This document shows, in pieces, positions 17,883-26,276 of a stretch of 64,000 nucleotides of DNA (its first letter is position 1; the number at the start of each line of letters is the position of its first letter). Both the position numbers and the translations under genes were made by a program. Below the pieces are notes generated by a model, which worked only from the letters and a program-made list of their open reading frames with translations, made no database searches and had not been told where the DNA came from. The stretch is from positions 1-64,000 of the forward strand of contig NZ_JBEQCS010000009.1 in assembly GCF_046054195.1 (NCBI RefSeq). Direction: 5' to 3'. Source of the stretch: Celerinatantimonas sp046054195. Lineage in GTDB: Bacteria > Pseudomonadota > Gammaproteobacteria > Enterobacterales > Celerinatantimonadaceae.

Positions 17883-18717
17883 TACTTTAATCACCGCCAA
17901 AAACCTTCAGATTGCCCTTGCCAGCAATAACAAGACGCTGGTTAAAGGCATTGATTTTTCGATTGCTCGCGAGCGAGTGGCCCTCGTTGGTGAGTCAGGT
18001 TCAGGTAAATCACTGACCGCGCGCAGTCTAATGGGGCTGTTGCCTGAATCCTTGTCAGTCAGAGCCGACACGCTTAACGTGCTTGAGCAAGATGTGCTTA
18101 GCTTTAAGGTGCGCCAGTGGAATCGGCTGCGCGGTAACGACGTTACCATGGTGCTACAGGATCCTAAATACGCACTCAACCCAACGCATAGCATTGGCCG
18201 TCAAGTTGAAGAGCCTCTGATTTTGCATCAGAAATTATCCCATCGCGAACGCCAAGAGAAAGTAGAAGCGATGCTGGATGCGGTCGGCCTTAAAAACCCA
18301 AAACAACTAAAAAAAATGTATCCGCATCAACTCTCAGGAGGGATGGGACAACGGGTGATGCTCGCCATCGCATTAATCAATGACCCACAGCTATTGATTG
18401 CCGATGAGCCAACTTCGGCGCTTGATCACGCGGTACGCGATCAGGTTTTAGAGCTTATCTACAAGCTGGTCGATGAGCGCAACATGGGGCTTTTATTAAT
18501 CAGTCACGACCTTGAGCAGGTTGCCGATTACTCAGAGCGAGTACTGGTGATGTATCAAGGGAAAATCGTTGACCGTCTACCAGCCAAAGAGTTACCCAAT
18601 GCTCAGCATCCGTATACCAAAACACTTTGGTCTTGCCGCCCCAATCGCAATAAACGAGGCCAGAGTCTGCCTGTTTTAGACCGAGCAGAGCTGGAGAAAC
18701 TTGATGAATCAGCTTGA
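17875..18717 (+). CDS. Peptide-type ABC transporter ATPase (DppD-like)
   Basis: ATP-binding subunit, 280 residues from ATG 17875; an extension of the frame to 17845 lies inside the permease and is not needed. Walker A is GESGSGKS, the signature is LSGGMGQRVMLA (with M in place of the common R/Q), and Walker B is LLIADEPTSALD. It lacks much of the usual C-terminal Cys-rich oligopeptide-transporter extension. The start overlaps the permease by 8 bp. Confidence 0.93.
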   Translation: MTDTLITAKNLQIALASNNKTLVKGIDFSIARERVALVGESGSGKSLTARSLMGLLPESLSVRADTLNVLEQDVLSFKVRQWNRLRGNDVTMVLQDPKYALNPTHSIGRQVEEPLILHQKLSHRERQEKVEAMLDAVGLKNPKQLKKMYPHQLSGGMGQRVMLAIALINDPQLLIADEPTSALDHAVRDQVLELIYKLVDERNMGLLLISHDLEQVADYSERVLVMYQGKIVDRLPAKELPNAQHPYTKTLWSCRPNRNKRGQSLPVLDRAELEKLDESA

Positions 18718-19393
18718 ACTTAACCATGTCAATGTCACCCATGTAATGGGCCATCAACGAAACACGGTGGTACATGATGTTAGCTTTAATGTACAAAGTG
18801 GCGAATGTTTTGGGCTGGTTGGTCCATCGGGATGCGGAAAGTCCTCGCTGTTATGGGTACTGGCTGGACTTAACCCACATTGGGATGGCCAGATCAAAAT
18901 GCTCGGCCAACCGGTTAAAAATGGCAAACCATTTACCGGTAAACTGCGCCGACAAGTGCAGATGGTGTTTCAAGACCCCTATGCCTCATTGCACCCCAAA
19001 CATCGACTGCGCCGGACCTTAAGCGAACCTTTAAAATTATTGGGCGTTAAAGACATTGACGATCGTCTAAGTCAGGGCTTTGAACAAGTGGGATTAACAA
19101 CCGAGATGATTGACCGTTATCCCCATCAGCTATCCGGTGGACAACGCCAGCGAGTCGCCATTGTTCGAGCGTTATTACTTGAACCTGAATTATTACTTCT
19201 GGATGAGCCAACATCCGCTTTGGATATGTCAGTTCAGGCAGAGATCTTAAATTTGTTAAACGAGCTAAAAAGCCGTCATCATCTGACGATGATTCTGGTC
19301 AGCCACGATCCTGATGTGATTGATTATATGTGTGACCATGCAGCTATCATGCAAGCGGGCAAAATTGCACAACTGCACGATTACGCCGATTAA
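18704..19393 (+). CDS. Peptide-type ABC transporter ATPase (DppF-like)
   Basis: Second ATP-binding subunit, 229 residues from ATG 18704; a TTG one codon upstream is possible. Walker A GPSGCGKSS, signature LSGGQRQRVAIVRAL and Walker B LLLLDEPTSALD are intact. It overlaps the preceding ATPase by 14 bp. A small stem-loop (CGCTTAT/ATAAGCG, 19424-19442) lies between its stop and the second binding-protein gene. Confidence 0.93.
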   Translation: MNQLELNHVNVTHVMGHQRNTVVHDVSFNVQSGECFGLVGPSGCGKSSLLWVLAGLNPHWDGQIKMLGQPVKNGKPFTGKLRRQVQMVFQDPYASLHPKHRLRRTLSEPLKLLGVKDIDDRLSQGFEQVGLTTEMIDRYPHQLSGGQRQRVAIVRALLLEPELLLLDEPTSALDMSVQAEILNLLNELKSRHHLTMILVSHDPDVIDYMCDHAAIMQAGKIAQLHDYAD

Positions 19394-19468
19394 CTAAAAT
19401 GATTAAACAGAATTTTTATGAGTCGCTTATTTTACATAAGCGCAGTTGTTAACTAGCAAGGAAGATTT

Positions 19469-21034
19469 ATGCGTAAAACACTTGTTGCATTGTGTTTGGC
19501 TCTAAGCAGTGCTGCCATCACAGTTCAAGCGGCCACCCCCAATAAGGTTATTGTCGTCGCTCAATCTCTAGATGATGTGATTAGCCTTGACCCTGGGACA
19601 GGATTTGAATTGTCATCGATACAGAGTATCTACAATACTTATCAGCGACTCATTCAGCCAAATCCAAAACAGCCAACCCAATTAATTGCCGGGTTAGCAA
19701 AGTCTTGGAAAATCGACAAACACCAGATTGTGTTTGATTTAAAAGCGGATGCGACCTTTGCCAGCGGCAACCCGGTTCGTCCGAAAGACGTTATCTTTTC
19801 GCTAACCAGAGTCATTAAACTCAACCAGTCGCCAGCATTTATCATCGCTCAGTTAGGCTGGAATGCAAAAAATGTCGATAACTACGTTAAACAAACTGGC
19901 CCGCATCAGGTCACCGTTAGCTGGGATAAAGCCATTAGCCCGCAGGTTGCGTTAGCCGTGTTATCTGCGCCAGTGGCGTCGATTATCGATGAAAAAACAG
20001 CGATGAGCCATGCTAAAGATAATGACTTAGCCAGTGGCTGGTTAAAAATGCATTCAGCCGGAAGCGGCGCCTACAGCATCAAACGCTATGTTCCTCATAA
20101 GGTATTGTTGCTTCAAGCAAACCCAAGCTCTCCGGGTGGCGCGCCCAAAACACCGATGGTGCTGATTAAAAACGTTCCGGATACTGCAACTCGCCAGCTG
20201 TTAGTCGAACAAGGCGATGCTGATATCGCTCGTAACTTAGGATCAGATCAGATTGCATCGCTGGCTAAAAAATCGGGAGTTAAAACGCTCTCGCTGCCAT
20301 ACGCAACCGTTTATTATCTGATGTTTAATACCAAAGCGAGTAAAACATTAGCCAACCCTAAATTCTGGCAAGCCGCTCGCTGGGCATTTGACTATAAAGG
20401 CATTGCTCACGATTTGATGCGCGATCAGTTTCAGGTTCACCAGTCATTTTTACCCATTGGCTTTAAAGGTGCGTTAAGCGATAACCCATATCACTTCGAC
20501 CCAAGCAAAGCTAAACAGATCTTAAAATCAGCGGGGATTAAAAACGCGCACTTTAAACTGTTAGTAAACAACCAGCCTCCTTTTGCTGATATTGCCCAAG
20601 CACTGCAAGATAGCTTTGCTAAAGCAGGCATTAAAGTCACGCTGCAACAGGCAATTAGCTCACAGGTTTCAAGTCAGGTGAAAGAGCATAATTATCAGGC
20701 AACCATTAATTTCTGGGGACCGGATTATTTTGACCCACACACCAACGCTTCAGCATTTGCTTATAACCCTGAAGATGGTCAAAACAAAACCCTGGCTTGG
20801 CGGGCAAACTGGCATATTCCAACGCTCAATAAACAGACGCTAGCCGCATTGGCTGAACCAGTTCCGGCTAAACGCACAAAAATTTATAAAACGTTGCAAA
20901 CAGAAGTCCGAGATAACTCACCATTTGTTATCGGTCTGCAAACGCGCAAATTACTGGCTCTTCGCGACAATGTGAAAGGCTTCATTCAAGGAACGGCTCC
21001 TGGAATGGTTTATTATCAGGATGTGACTAAATAG
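19469..21034 (+). CDS. Peptide-type ABC transporter substrate-binding protein (copy 2)
   Basis: Paralogue of the binding protein at 14417, with 521 residues and a signal peptide ending near TVQA. The two share long blocks such as VVAQSLDDV-SLDP, FWQAARWAFDYKGIA and GPDYFDP-TNASAFAYNP, so they arose by duplication. It probably uses the same permease and ATPases with a different or overlapping specificity. It lies 75 bp downstream of the second ATPase, and its last 8 bp overlap the convergent DMT exporter. A strong terminator follows. Confidence 0.93.
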   Translation: MRKTLVALCLALSSAAITVQAATPNKVIVVAQSLDDVISLDPGTGFELSSIQSIYNTYQRLIQPNPKQPTQLIAGLAKSWKIDKHQIVFDLKADATFASGNPVRPKDVIFSLTRVIKLNQSPAFIIAQLGWNAKNVDNYVKQTGPHQVTVSWDKAISPQVALAVLSAPVASIIDEKTAMSHAKDNDLASGWLKMHSAGSGAYSIKRYVPHKVLLLQANPSSPGGAPKTPMVLIKNVPDTATRQLLVEQGDADIARNLGSDQIASLAKKSGVKTLSLPYATVYYLMFNTKASKTLANPKFWQAARWAFDYKGIAHDLMRDQFQVHQSFLPIGFKGALSDNPYHFDPSKAKQILKSAGIKNAHFKLLVNNQPPFADIAQALQDSFAKAGIKVTLQQAISSQVSSQVKEHNYQATINFWGPDYFDPHTNASAFAYNPEDGQNKTLAWRANWHIPTLNKQTLAALAEPVPAKRTKIYKTLQTEVRDNSPFVIGLQTRKLLALRDNVKGFIQGTAPGMVYYQDVTK

Positions 21035-21962
21035 ATTCAACTTCATCAGCTACCGCTGGGTGCTGATGAAGTTTTTTCTGGCGCTTTTTAGAGCACAACC
21101 AGATCCCCAAAATAATCAAAGCAGCACTAACTAAGTGATACCAGTGCAAGGTCACAGCCGTAAACCAGATACTAAAAATCCCTCCAGAAAGCGGAATAAT
21201 GTGGGTATAAATCTCCCCGCGAGTCGCGCCTATTTCGCCAATGCCTTTGTTCCAGAACACATAAGACAGCCACGAAGGAAAGATAATCAGATAGCCTAAA
21301 CCAAGTAAAAATCCCCATTGCAGATACGCAGCAATGCTGTTTGGCATGTTAACCGTTAAGGCAATCAGCGTGACCGGAATTAAAATAATCGCGCCTAATA
21401 AGGAGCTCACGCCCACAAAAGCTTGGCCATTAATCTGCTTATTTTTCAAACGTAAAAAGGCGCAATAAAATGCCCAACTTAGCGCCGAACCCATCGTCCA
21501 TAAATCCCCGCGATTAAGGCTCGCCAGTCCAGCCAATCCGCTTAAGTGTCCTTTAGCGAGCAAAAAAACAACGCCAAGCGTTGAAAAGATCACGCCCCAA
21601 ATGCTGTTCCTATGAATATGTTCTTTAAAAATAAGCACATTAATCACCAATACCATCGCCGGCGTGGTCGACATATAAATGGCCGCATTCAGCGATGATG
21701 TATATTGCAGACCAATGTACAAAGTCAGAGGAAATAGAACTTGGCCGAACAGTGATAACATCGCAACGACAAGGAAGTTTTGGCGAATCAGCGACCAATT
21801 TCGTTGAATCGGACGCCAATATAAAGCGCAGAGTAGCAGTGCCGTTATCAGCCAACGCGCTTGCGTTAAAATAAATGGATTACTGTGCGCAACGAGTAAG
21901 TGTCCAACAACATAGTTACCGCCCCAGAACATCGCCGCCAAAGCGAGACACAAATAAGGCAT
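21027..21962 (-). CDS. EamA/DMT-family membrane exporter
   Basis: Drug/metabolite transporter of about 311 residues with ten predicted membrane helices and two EamA repeats; ATG 21962 is chosen because GGGGAA precedes it by about 8 nt. The frame runs upstream to 22001, but that extension would overlap the operator palindrome. The C-terminal tail is charged and contains the antisense terminator. It is divergent from a TetR regulator, with two matching palindromes between them, so it is probably the regulator's target. Substrate unknown. Confidence 0.88.
   Translation of the reverse strand: MPYLCLALAAMFWGGNYVVGHLLVAHSNPFILTQARWLITALLLCALYWRPIQRNWSLIRQNFLVVAMLSLFGQVLFPLTLYIGLQYTSSLNAAIYMSTTPAMVLVINVLIFKEHIHRNSIWGVIFSTLGVVFLLAKGHLSGLAGLASLNRGDLWTMGSALSWAFYCAFLRLKNKQINGQAFVGVSSLLGAIILIPVTLIALTVNMPNSIAAYLQWGFLLGLGYLIIFPSWLSYVFWNKGIGEIGATRGEIYTHIIPLSGGIFSIWFTAVTLHWYHLVSAALIILGIWLCSKKRQKKLHQHPAVADEVESI
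21039..21077 (+). terminator. Intrinsic terminator of the peptide-transport operon
   Basis: A perfect 12-bp stem AACTTCATCAGC / GCTGATGAAGTT followed by a T-run, starting 4 bp after the operon's last stop. It lies entirely inside the 3' coding end of the convergent exporter gene. Confidence 0.9.
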
Positions 21963-21980
21963 AAAGCGTTCCCCACCGAT

Positions 21981-21996
21981 GATACTAAATCGTATC
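21981..21996. promoter_or_regulatory. Palindromic operator 1 (TetR-type)
   Basis: GATACTAAATCGTATC, an inverted repeat (GATAC/GTATC) within a longer GATGATAC/GTATCATC palindrome, lies just upstream of the exporter start. It is nearly identical to the palindrome at 22090, so it is a good candidate binding site for the divergent TetR regulator. Confidence 0.7.
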
Positions 21997-22089
21997 ATCA
22001 TAAACCTGTTATTGAAGATGGATAGTGAATAATGAGGATTAATCAGTTTAAATTGTGCTAGATCAACTCAATAAGGTAGAATCTAAAAC

Positions 22090-22105
22090 AATACTAAATA
22101 GTATT
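22090..22105. promoter_or_regulatory. Palindromic operator 2 (TetR-type)
   Basis: AATACTAAATAGTATT shares the core ATACTAAAT-GTAT with operator 1, at 109 bp centre-to-centre distance. It is located between the exporter and the TetR gene. Confidence 0.65.
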
Positions 22106-22136
22106 AATTAGGGGCTTTTGAACTTAAATGGTTTAA

Positions 22137-22240
22137 TTTTGTGCAAATTTAACACATCTTATGTAGGGCTTTTGAGTTAAGCAAACAAAGTGCAACAAAG
22201 CTCAAGATGCGTTTAAATACCCCTCAAGGGCAGTAATAAC
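22137..22240. repeat. Foldable intergenic repeat, copy A
   Basis: Roughly 104 bp similar to copy B at 24518-24636. Shared blocks include TTTTG-TCAAAT-like start, TGAGTTAAG, GTGCAACAAAG, TCA-GATGCGTTTAAAT and CTCAA-GGGC. Its two ends pair: AACACATCTT with AAGATGCGTT. It ends about a dozen bases before the TetR start codon, so it would lie within that gene's leader or promoter. Confidence 0.7.
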
Positions 22241-22251
22241 GAAAAGTCAGC

Positions 22252-22830
22252 ATGAATACAAAACGAGAACAGCTTATCGAGCAAAGCGCCAAGCTTTTTA
22301 ACCGTGAAGGCTTTCGCTCTCCAAGCATTGATCAGATTGTCGCCTACGCAAACATTGGCAAAATGACGTTCTATCGATATTTTCCAGATAAAATTAGCCT
22401 GATAGAGGCTATTCTAGAGCAGCGCTTAAATAGCTTTTTAGCCGATTTAAACCAACAATTAGCTCAAGCCAACTCAGCCAAAGAAAAGCTCTACACATTG
22501 TTCCATTATTATGCGCAGTGGTTTGCCAGCGATGACTACAATGGCTGTTTATTTACGCGCTCAAGTTTAGAATATGGCCAACAATATCCACAAATAGCTC
22601 TTTATAACTGCAATTTTAAAAGCGCACTCACCGAAAAAATTCAGCACATTTTACGATTATGTCTTAAGAGAGAACCCGCTGAGCGAGTCAGTGTCATGTT
22701 GTTACTATTAATTGATGGCGCCATTGCCAGCAGCCAATATCAAAGCCGCGCAACCAAAGAGTATCAACCCGCCCAAACAGCTTTTCAGGCAGCTAAAGCA
22801 CTCATTTATAGCGAAGGTGGTACGCTTTAA
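22252..22830 (+). CDS. TetR-family transcriptional regulator
   Basis: 192 residues with an N-terminal helix-turn-helix: FNREGFRSPSIDQIVAYANIGKMTFYRYFPDKISLIEAIL (about 17-57). The C-terminal ligand domain is divergent, as usual. It is divergent from a DMT exporter and probably represses it by binding the paired palindromes at 21981 and 22090. The ribosome site is weak, and a repeat element sits directly upstream. Confidence 0.9.
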   Translation: MNTKREQLIEQSAKLFNREGFRSPSIDQIVAYANIGKMTFYRYFPDKISLIEAILEQRLNSFLADLNQQLAQANSAKEKLYTLFHYYAQWFASDDYNGCLFTRSSLEYGQQYPQIALYNCNFKSALTEKIQHILRLCLKREPAERVSVMLLLLIDGAIASSQYQSRATKEYQPAQTAFQAAKALIYSEGGTL

Positions 22831-22993
22831 GAACTGCTAGTGTTGAGTTTTCGAGTATTCGAAGGGCTATCTGTCGGCTTTATATTGTAGTCTGACCCGT
22901 CCTAAAAAAAGAATATGCGCCACAAAACCAATAACCATCTGATTTATAAGATAAACCTTAAGGTTAACTGGGCGGCTAAAATGTGATTCAAAC

Positions 22994-23027
22994 AAAAAAT
23001 CCGACATCAAGGACTGACATCGGATTT
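22994..23027 (-). terminator. Terminator downstream of the SotB exporter
   Basis: AAATCCGA/TCGGATTT stem with a T-run when read on the minus strand. T-rich sequence also follows on the plus strand, so it may serve the convergent TetR gene too. Confidence 0.7.
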
Positions 23028-23093
23028 AAATTTTTTGAGCGTTATCAGAGCAATTAATGCTCTTGGTGCTCGTTATGGTTCGCGCTGTTGTTA

Positions 23094-24287
23094 CTAGCAG
23101 TTGCTTTGTTTATGAACAAGCGATGAGGTCAAACCAAAACGCCAGCAACAGAAGCCACACATTACAAATCCAGCAGCAGCAACTAATGCGCCTACTTCGC
23201 CAATATGGGCCATTCCTAACTGCAAACTAACCTGACTACCAAGCAGTGCACCAGAGCCAATCCCAAGGTTCACAATCCCTGAGAAAAACGCCATGGCAAC
23301 ATCTGTGGCATCATCAGCTAACGCCAATACACGCAGCTGCAAGCTCAGGAAGAATAACGTTATCGCAATTCCCCAAACCAGCGCCAAAAGACTCATTGTG
23401 CCCTCAGAGCGACTTACTGGTAATAGGCAAGCCATCACAACCGCTAACATCGCAACAACGCCATTAAGCAATAAACCAGGATAGCGTTTGTTCAGATAGC
23501 TGAACATAAAGCTGGCAGCAATACCCGCGATGCCAAAGACGAACAAAATAGATGTCGCAAATTGGCTTGATAAGCGTGCAATCTGTTCAATAAACGGTTC
23601 AATATAACTATATGCACTGTAATGAGCAGTAACGACCAACAATGCCAGAATATAAACACTCACCAGCGCTGGACGGCGAAATAGCACTGGAATACTTGCA
23701 ACTGAGCCTGCATTTTTGCTCTCAATCACAGGCAATATGCGATAAAGCAAAATGGCGACCAGCAAGGCAGCAAAACCAATAGCTGCAAACGATGCGCGCC
23801 AGTTAAAGGTTTCATCAATTAATCGACCAAGAGGCAGACCTAAGATCATCGCAATCGATACGCCTAAAGCAACCATGCTAACTGCTTTTGTCTCGCCACC
23901 TTTAGGCGCAATACGCACCGCCAGCGAAGGCGTTATCGCCCAGAAAACAGAGTGCGCAATAGCAACACCAAGACGAGAAACCATCAAAATCTGAAAGTTC
24001 CAGGCAAATGTCGACAAAATATGGCTAACCACAAACAGAGCAAACAGCCCCATTAATAATTTACGGCGCTCCATATGACCAGTCAGCAATAAACATGGCA
24101 CTGATAATAAAGCCACACACCACGCGTAAATGGTCAGCATAATTCCCACTTGAGCAGCCGACATCGAAAAGGTGTGACCAATGTCAGTTAGCAACCCTAC
24201 AGGTACAAATTCTGAGGTATTAAAAATAAACGCGGCGATAGCCAGCGTAGTCACTGGCACCCATGCGGCAAATCCTGAACGACTCAT
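23094..24287 (-). CDS. sotB: MFS exporter, sugar efflux transporter SotB/YdeA type
   Basis: Twelve-helix major facilitator protein of 397 residues. It matches E. coli SotB closely in the first half: LAIAAFIFNTSEFVPVGLL, QVGIMLTIYAW-VAL and RRKLLMGLF, and later ATDVAMAFFSGIVNLGIGSGAL. SotB exports arabinose-type and related sugars in E. coli. A near-consensus CRP site is centred 52 bp upstream of the start, consistent with carbon-catabolite control. A C-terminal tail rich in Cys and Ser is unlike the E. coli protein. Confidence 0.88.
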   Translation of the reverse strand: MSRSGFAAWVPVTTLAIAAFIFNTSEFVPVGLLTDIGHTFSMSAAQVGIMLTIYAWCVALLSVPCLLLTGHMERRKLLMGLFALFVVSHILSTFAWNFQILMVSRLGVAIAHSVFWAITPSLAVRIAPKGGETKAVSMVALGVSIAMILGLPLGRLIDETFNWRASFAAIGFAALLVAILLYRILPVIESKNAGSVASIPVLFRRPALVSVYILALLVVTAHYSAYSYIEPFIEQIARLSSQFATSILFVFGIAGIAASFMFSYLNKRYPGLLLNGVVAMLAVVMACLLPVSRSEGTMSLLALVWGIAITLFFLSLQLRVLALADDATDVAMAFFSGIVNLGIGSGALLGSQVSLQLGMAHIGEVGALVAAAGFVMCGFCCWRFGLTSSLVHKQSNC

Positions 24288-24331
24288 AAGTCATGCCCCA
24301 AGCTCAAGTGTTTAAAGAAAGTAGTTTAAAA

Positions 24332-24347
24332 TGTGATCGCGATCATA
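24332..24347. promoter_or_regulatory. Probable CRP site upstream of sotB
   Basis: TGTGATCGCGATCATA matches TGTGA-N6-TCACA at nine of ten conserved positions and is flanked by A/T-rich bases as in the extended consensus. The central TGATCGCGATCA is a perfect palindrome. Confidence 0.65.
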
Positions 24348-24433
24348 TAGAAGAGTATGCTCAATAGCGATAGGCTGTCGAATAATTATTTTTAAAAATA
24401 TTTAATCGTCTGATTAATAAGAAAATTTTTCAT

Positions 24434-24460
24434 AAAAAAACAGCCATCCATAGATGGCTG
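24434..24460 (-). terminator. Intrinsic terminator of the dgkA-eptA operon
   Basis: Read on the minus strand, CAGCCATC-TATG-GATGGCTG is followed by seven T. It lies about 175 bp after the eptA stop, with the repeat copy B in between. Confidence 0.85.
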
Positions 24461-24517
24461 TATAGCGATTATAAAACAGATTTAACAGCTAGAGACTATT
24501 GATCTTTGATAGTTGAA

Positions 24518-24636
24518 TTTTGTTCAAATTAAACGCATTTTGAACGCGGCGCAATCTGCGCCGCCTAATGAGTTAAGTGAGCTGTGTGCAACAAAGTTCA
24601 GGATGCGTTTAAATGAACTCAAAGGGCGACAGTTCC
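24518..24636. repeat. Foldable intergenic repeat, copy B
   Basis: About 119 bp similar to copy A at 22137-22240, with an extra GCGGCGCAATCTGCGCCGC hairpin inserted. The ends pair as AACGCATTTTGAAC with GTTCAGGATGCGTT. It ends at the eptA stop codon and precedes that operon's terminator, so it would be in the 3' untranslated region of the mRNA. Confidence 0.7.
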
Positions 24637-26276
24637 TAGGTCCGACATGCTGCAAACAAGTCCTGTTTTGGTCGGTAAACTTTGCTTTTAACATCCATAA
24701 TTCCCAGCAGTGAATCAAAGATATAATCCTGACTAAACCCGCCTCGAGAGCCTTGTTTTCGCATACAACTCAAATCTAAGTGCTTAGCACTCATAAAACC
24801 ATCAGAAAACCACATGATCATCGGCACTCGTTTTTGAAAATCTGGAGCAAATTGATACGACGTGCCATGTAGAAATAGACCGCTTTCGCCCAGTGACTCA
24901 CCGTGATCAGACATATACATGACAGCTACATTGTAATCAGATGATAAAGCGCTGAGCTGATCGATAGTCTGTTTTAACACGAAATCACTAAAGCGCAGTG
25001 AGTTATCATAGGTGTTGGTAATCTCTTTAACGCTACAGTTTTCAATGTCCGCCTGATTGCAATTAGGCTTATAAAAAGCAAATGCCTTTGGATAACGCCA
25101 AAAATAGGTTGGGCCATGGCTCCCAATCATATGTAGCAATATCATTCGGTTACCATGCATCGATTGAATATCGTCTTTTAGATGCTCAATTAAAGCTAGG
25201 TCATTACACACATGACCATTGCAGTGTGGCAATGAAACATCGGTATTCAATTCTTCAAGCTTGACGCGCTGGGCCACACGTTTGTCACCACCATCGTTAT
25301 CTTTCCACAGGATATCGACCTTAGCGCGACTGAGAATATCTAGCGCATTATCTTGGCGATCGGCATGGTCTCGGTCAAAATTAGTGCGATTCATCTGCGA
25401 AAACATGCACGGAACCGAGACAGCTGTTGAAGTGCCACAACTGGCAAAATCTTTAAATACCACGCGATTTTTAAGATTCTGTGTATACGGCGTCGTTTGA
25501 CGGGCATAACCATTGAACGAGTAGTTTTGCGCTCGGGCCGTTTCACCAACTAAAAAGACAAATATCGTGGGCTTTTCTGTCGCAGCTAACAAAGCCTGCT
25601 GACTCTGATGGGCATCTTCACCCAATTTGCGATAGGCAATCGGCTCAGAAAAATAGGCATCACGCAGATAACGATAACTATTGTGTAAAAATGCACTCGG
25701 CACCACACGTTTTTCTAGCACTTTGTGGTTACGAATGACCGATGAATAATCTTGATAATAAAAGTAGGCGATCAGTAAAATCCCGACCACTGATAAAATC
25801 ATCGACAATAGCTTCTTTAAGCTAAACTTCAGTATGCTTTCATGTTTGATGTGAATTAGCGCGATAATCACAGCCGGGATAACGCCTAAGATAATCACCC
25901 AAAGCAATACATAAGAGCTAAAGTATGAGGTCGCTTCGCTAGAATTTGTCTCAAATAAATTACGGATCATCGATCTGTCGAAGATAACGCCATAATTGTA
26001 TTCGGCATAGCTTAAAAAGCTCGAAAGTATAACCAACACTATAAATAATGGCTTGGTTAAATAAGGCCAGCTAATAACATTAAATAGCAGATTAAACGCT
26101 AACGTAAAAAATATTGGAATGGTAATTACAAAACCAATACTAAAATCATCTAGTTTAGCTAAAATTTTATATATATCAGAATAAACAGCCATATTAAGTG
26201 CGGCTGCAATAAATAGAGAAAAAATTAACGTTAACTTTGAATTTGATACAGCTAATTTAGATAAATACCGCTTCAT
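24636..26276 (-). CDS. eptA: Lipid A phosphoethanolamine transferase (EptA/MCR family)
   Basis: Inner-membrane enzyme that transfers phosphoethanolamine from phosphatidylethanolamine to lipid A, lowering polymyxin binding. In 546 residues there are five N-terminal membrane helices (to about 175), then a periplasmic alkaline-phosphatase-like domain. Key residues are present: E245 in GETARAQNYS, the acceptor T284 in CGTSTAVSVPCMFS, and DHGESLGESGLFLHG. Disulfide-type cysteines are conserved. The ATG overlaps the dgkA stop (TAATG). Confidence 0.95.
   Translation of the reverse strand: MKRYLSKLAVSNSKLTLIFSLFIAAALNMAVYSDIYKILAKLDDFSIGFVITIPIFFTLAFNLLFNVISWPYLTKPLFIVLVILSSFLSYAEYNYGVIFDRSMIRNLFETNSSEATSYFSSYVLLWVIILGVIPAVIIALIHIKHESILKFSLKKLLSMILSVVGILLIAYFYYQDYSSVIRNHKVLEKRVVPSAFLHNSYRYLRDAYFSEPIAYRKLGEDAHQSQQALLAATEKPTIFVFLVGETARAQNYSFNGYARQTTPYTQNLKNRVVFKDFASCGTSTAVSVPCMFSQMNRTNFDRDHADRQDNALDILSRAKVDILWKDNDGGDKRVAQRVKLEELNTDVSLPHCNGHVCNDLALIEHLKDDIQSMHGNRMILLHMIGSHGPTYFWRYPKAFAFYKPNCNQADIENCSVKEITNTYDNSLRFSDFVLKQTIDQLSALSSDYNVAVMYMSDHGESLGESGLFLHGTSYQFAPDFQKRVPMIMWFSDGFMSAKHLDLSCMRKQGSRGGFSQDYIFDSLLGIMDVKSKVYRPKQDLFAACRT

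Noticed and set aside
24513..24713. Overlapping short frames on both strands
   Set aside because: They cover the repeat copy B and the eptA 3' end; the codon pattern belongs to eptA.
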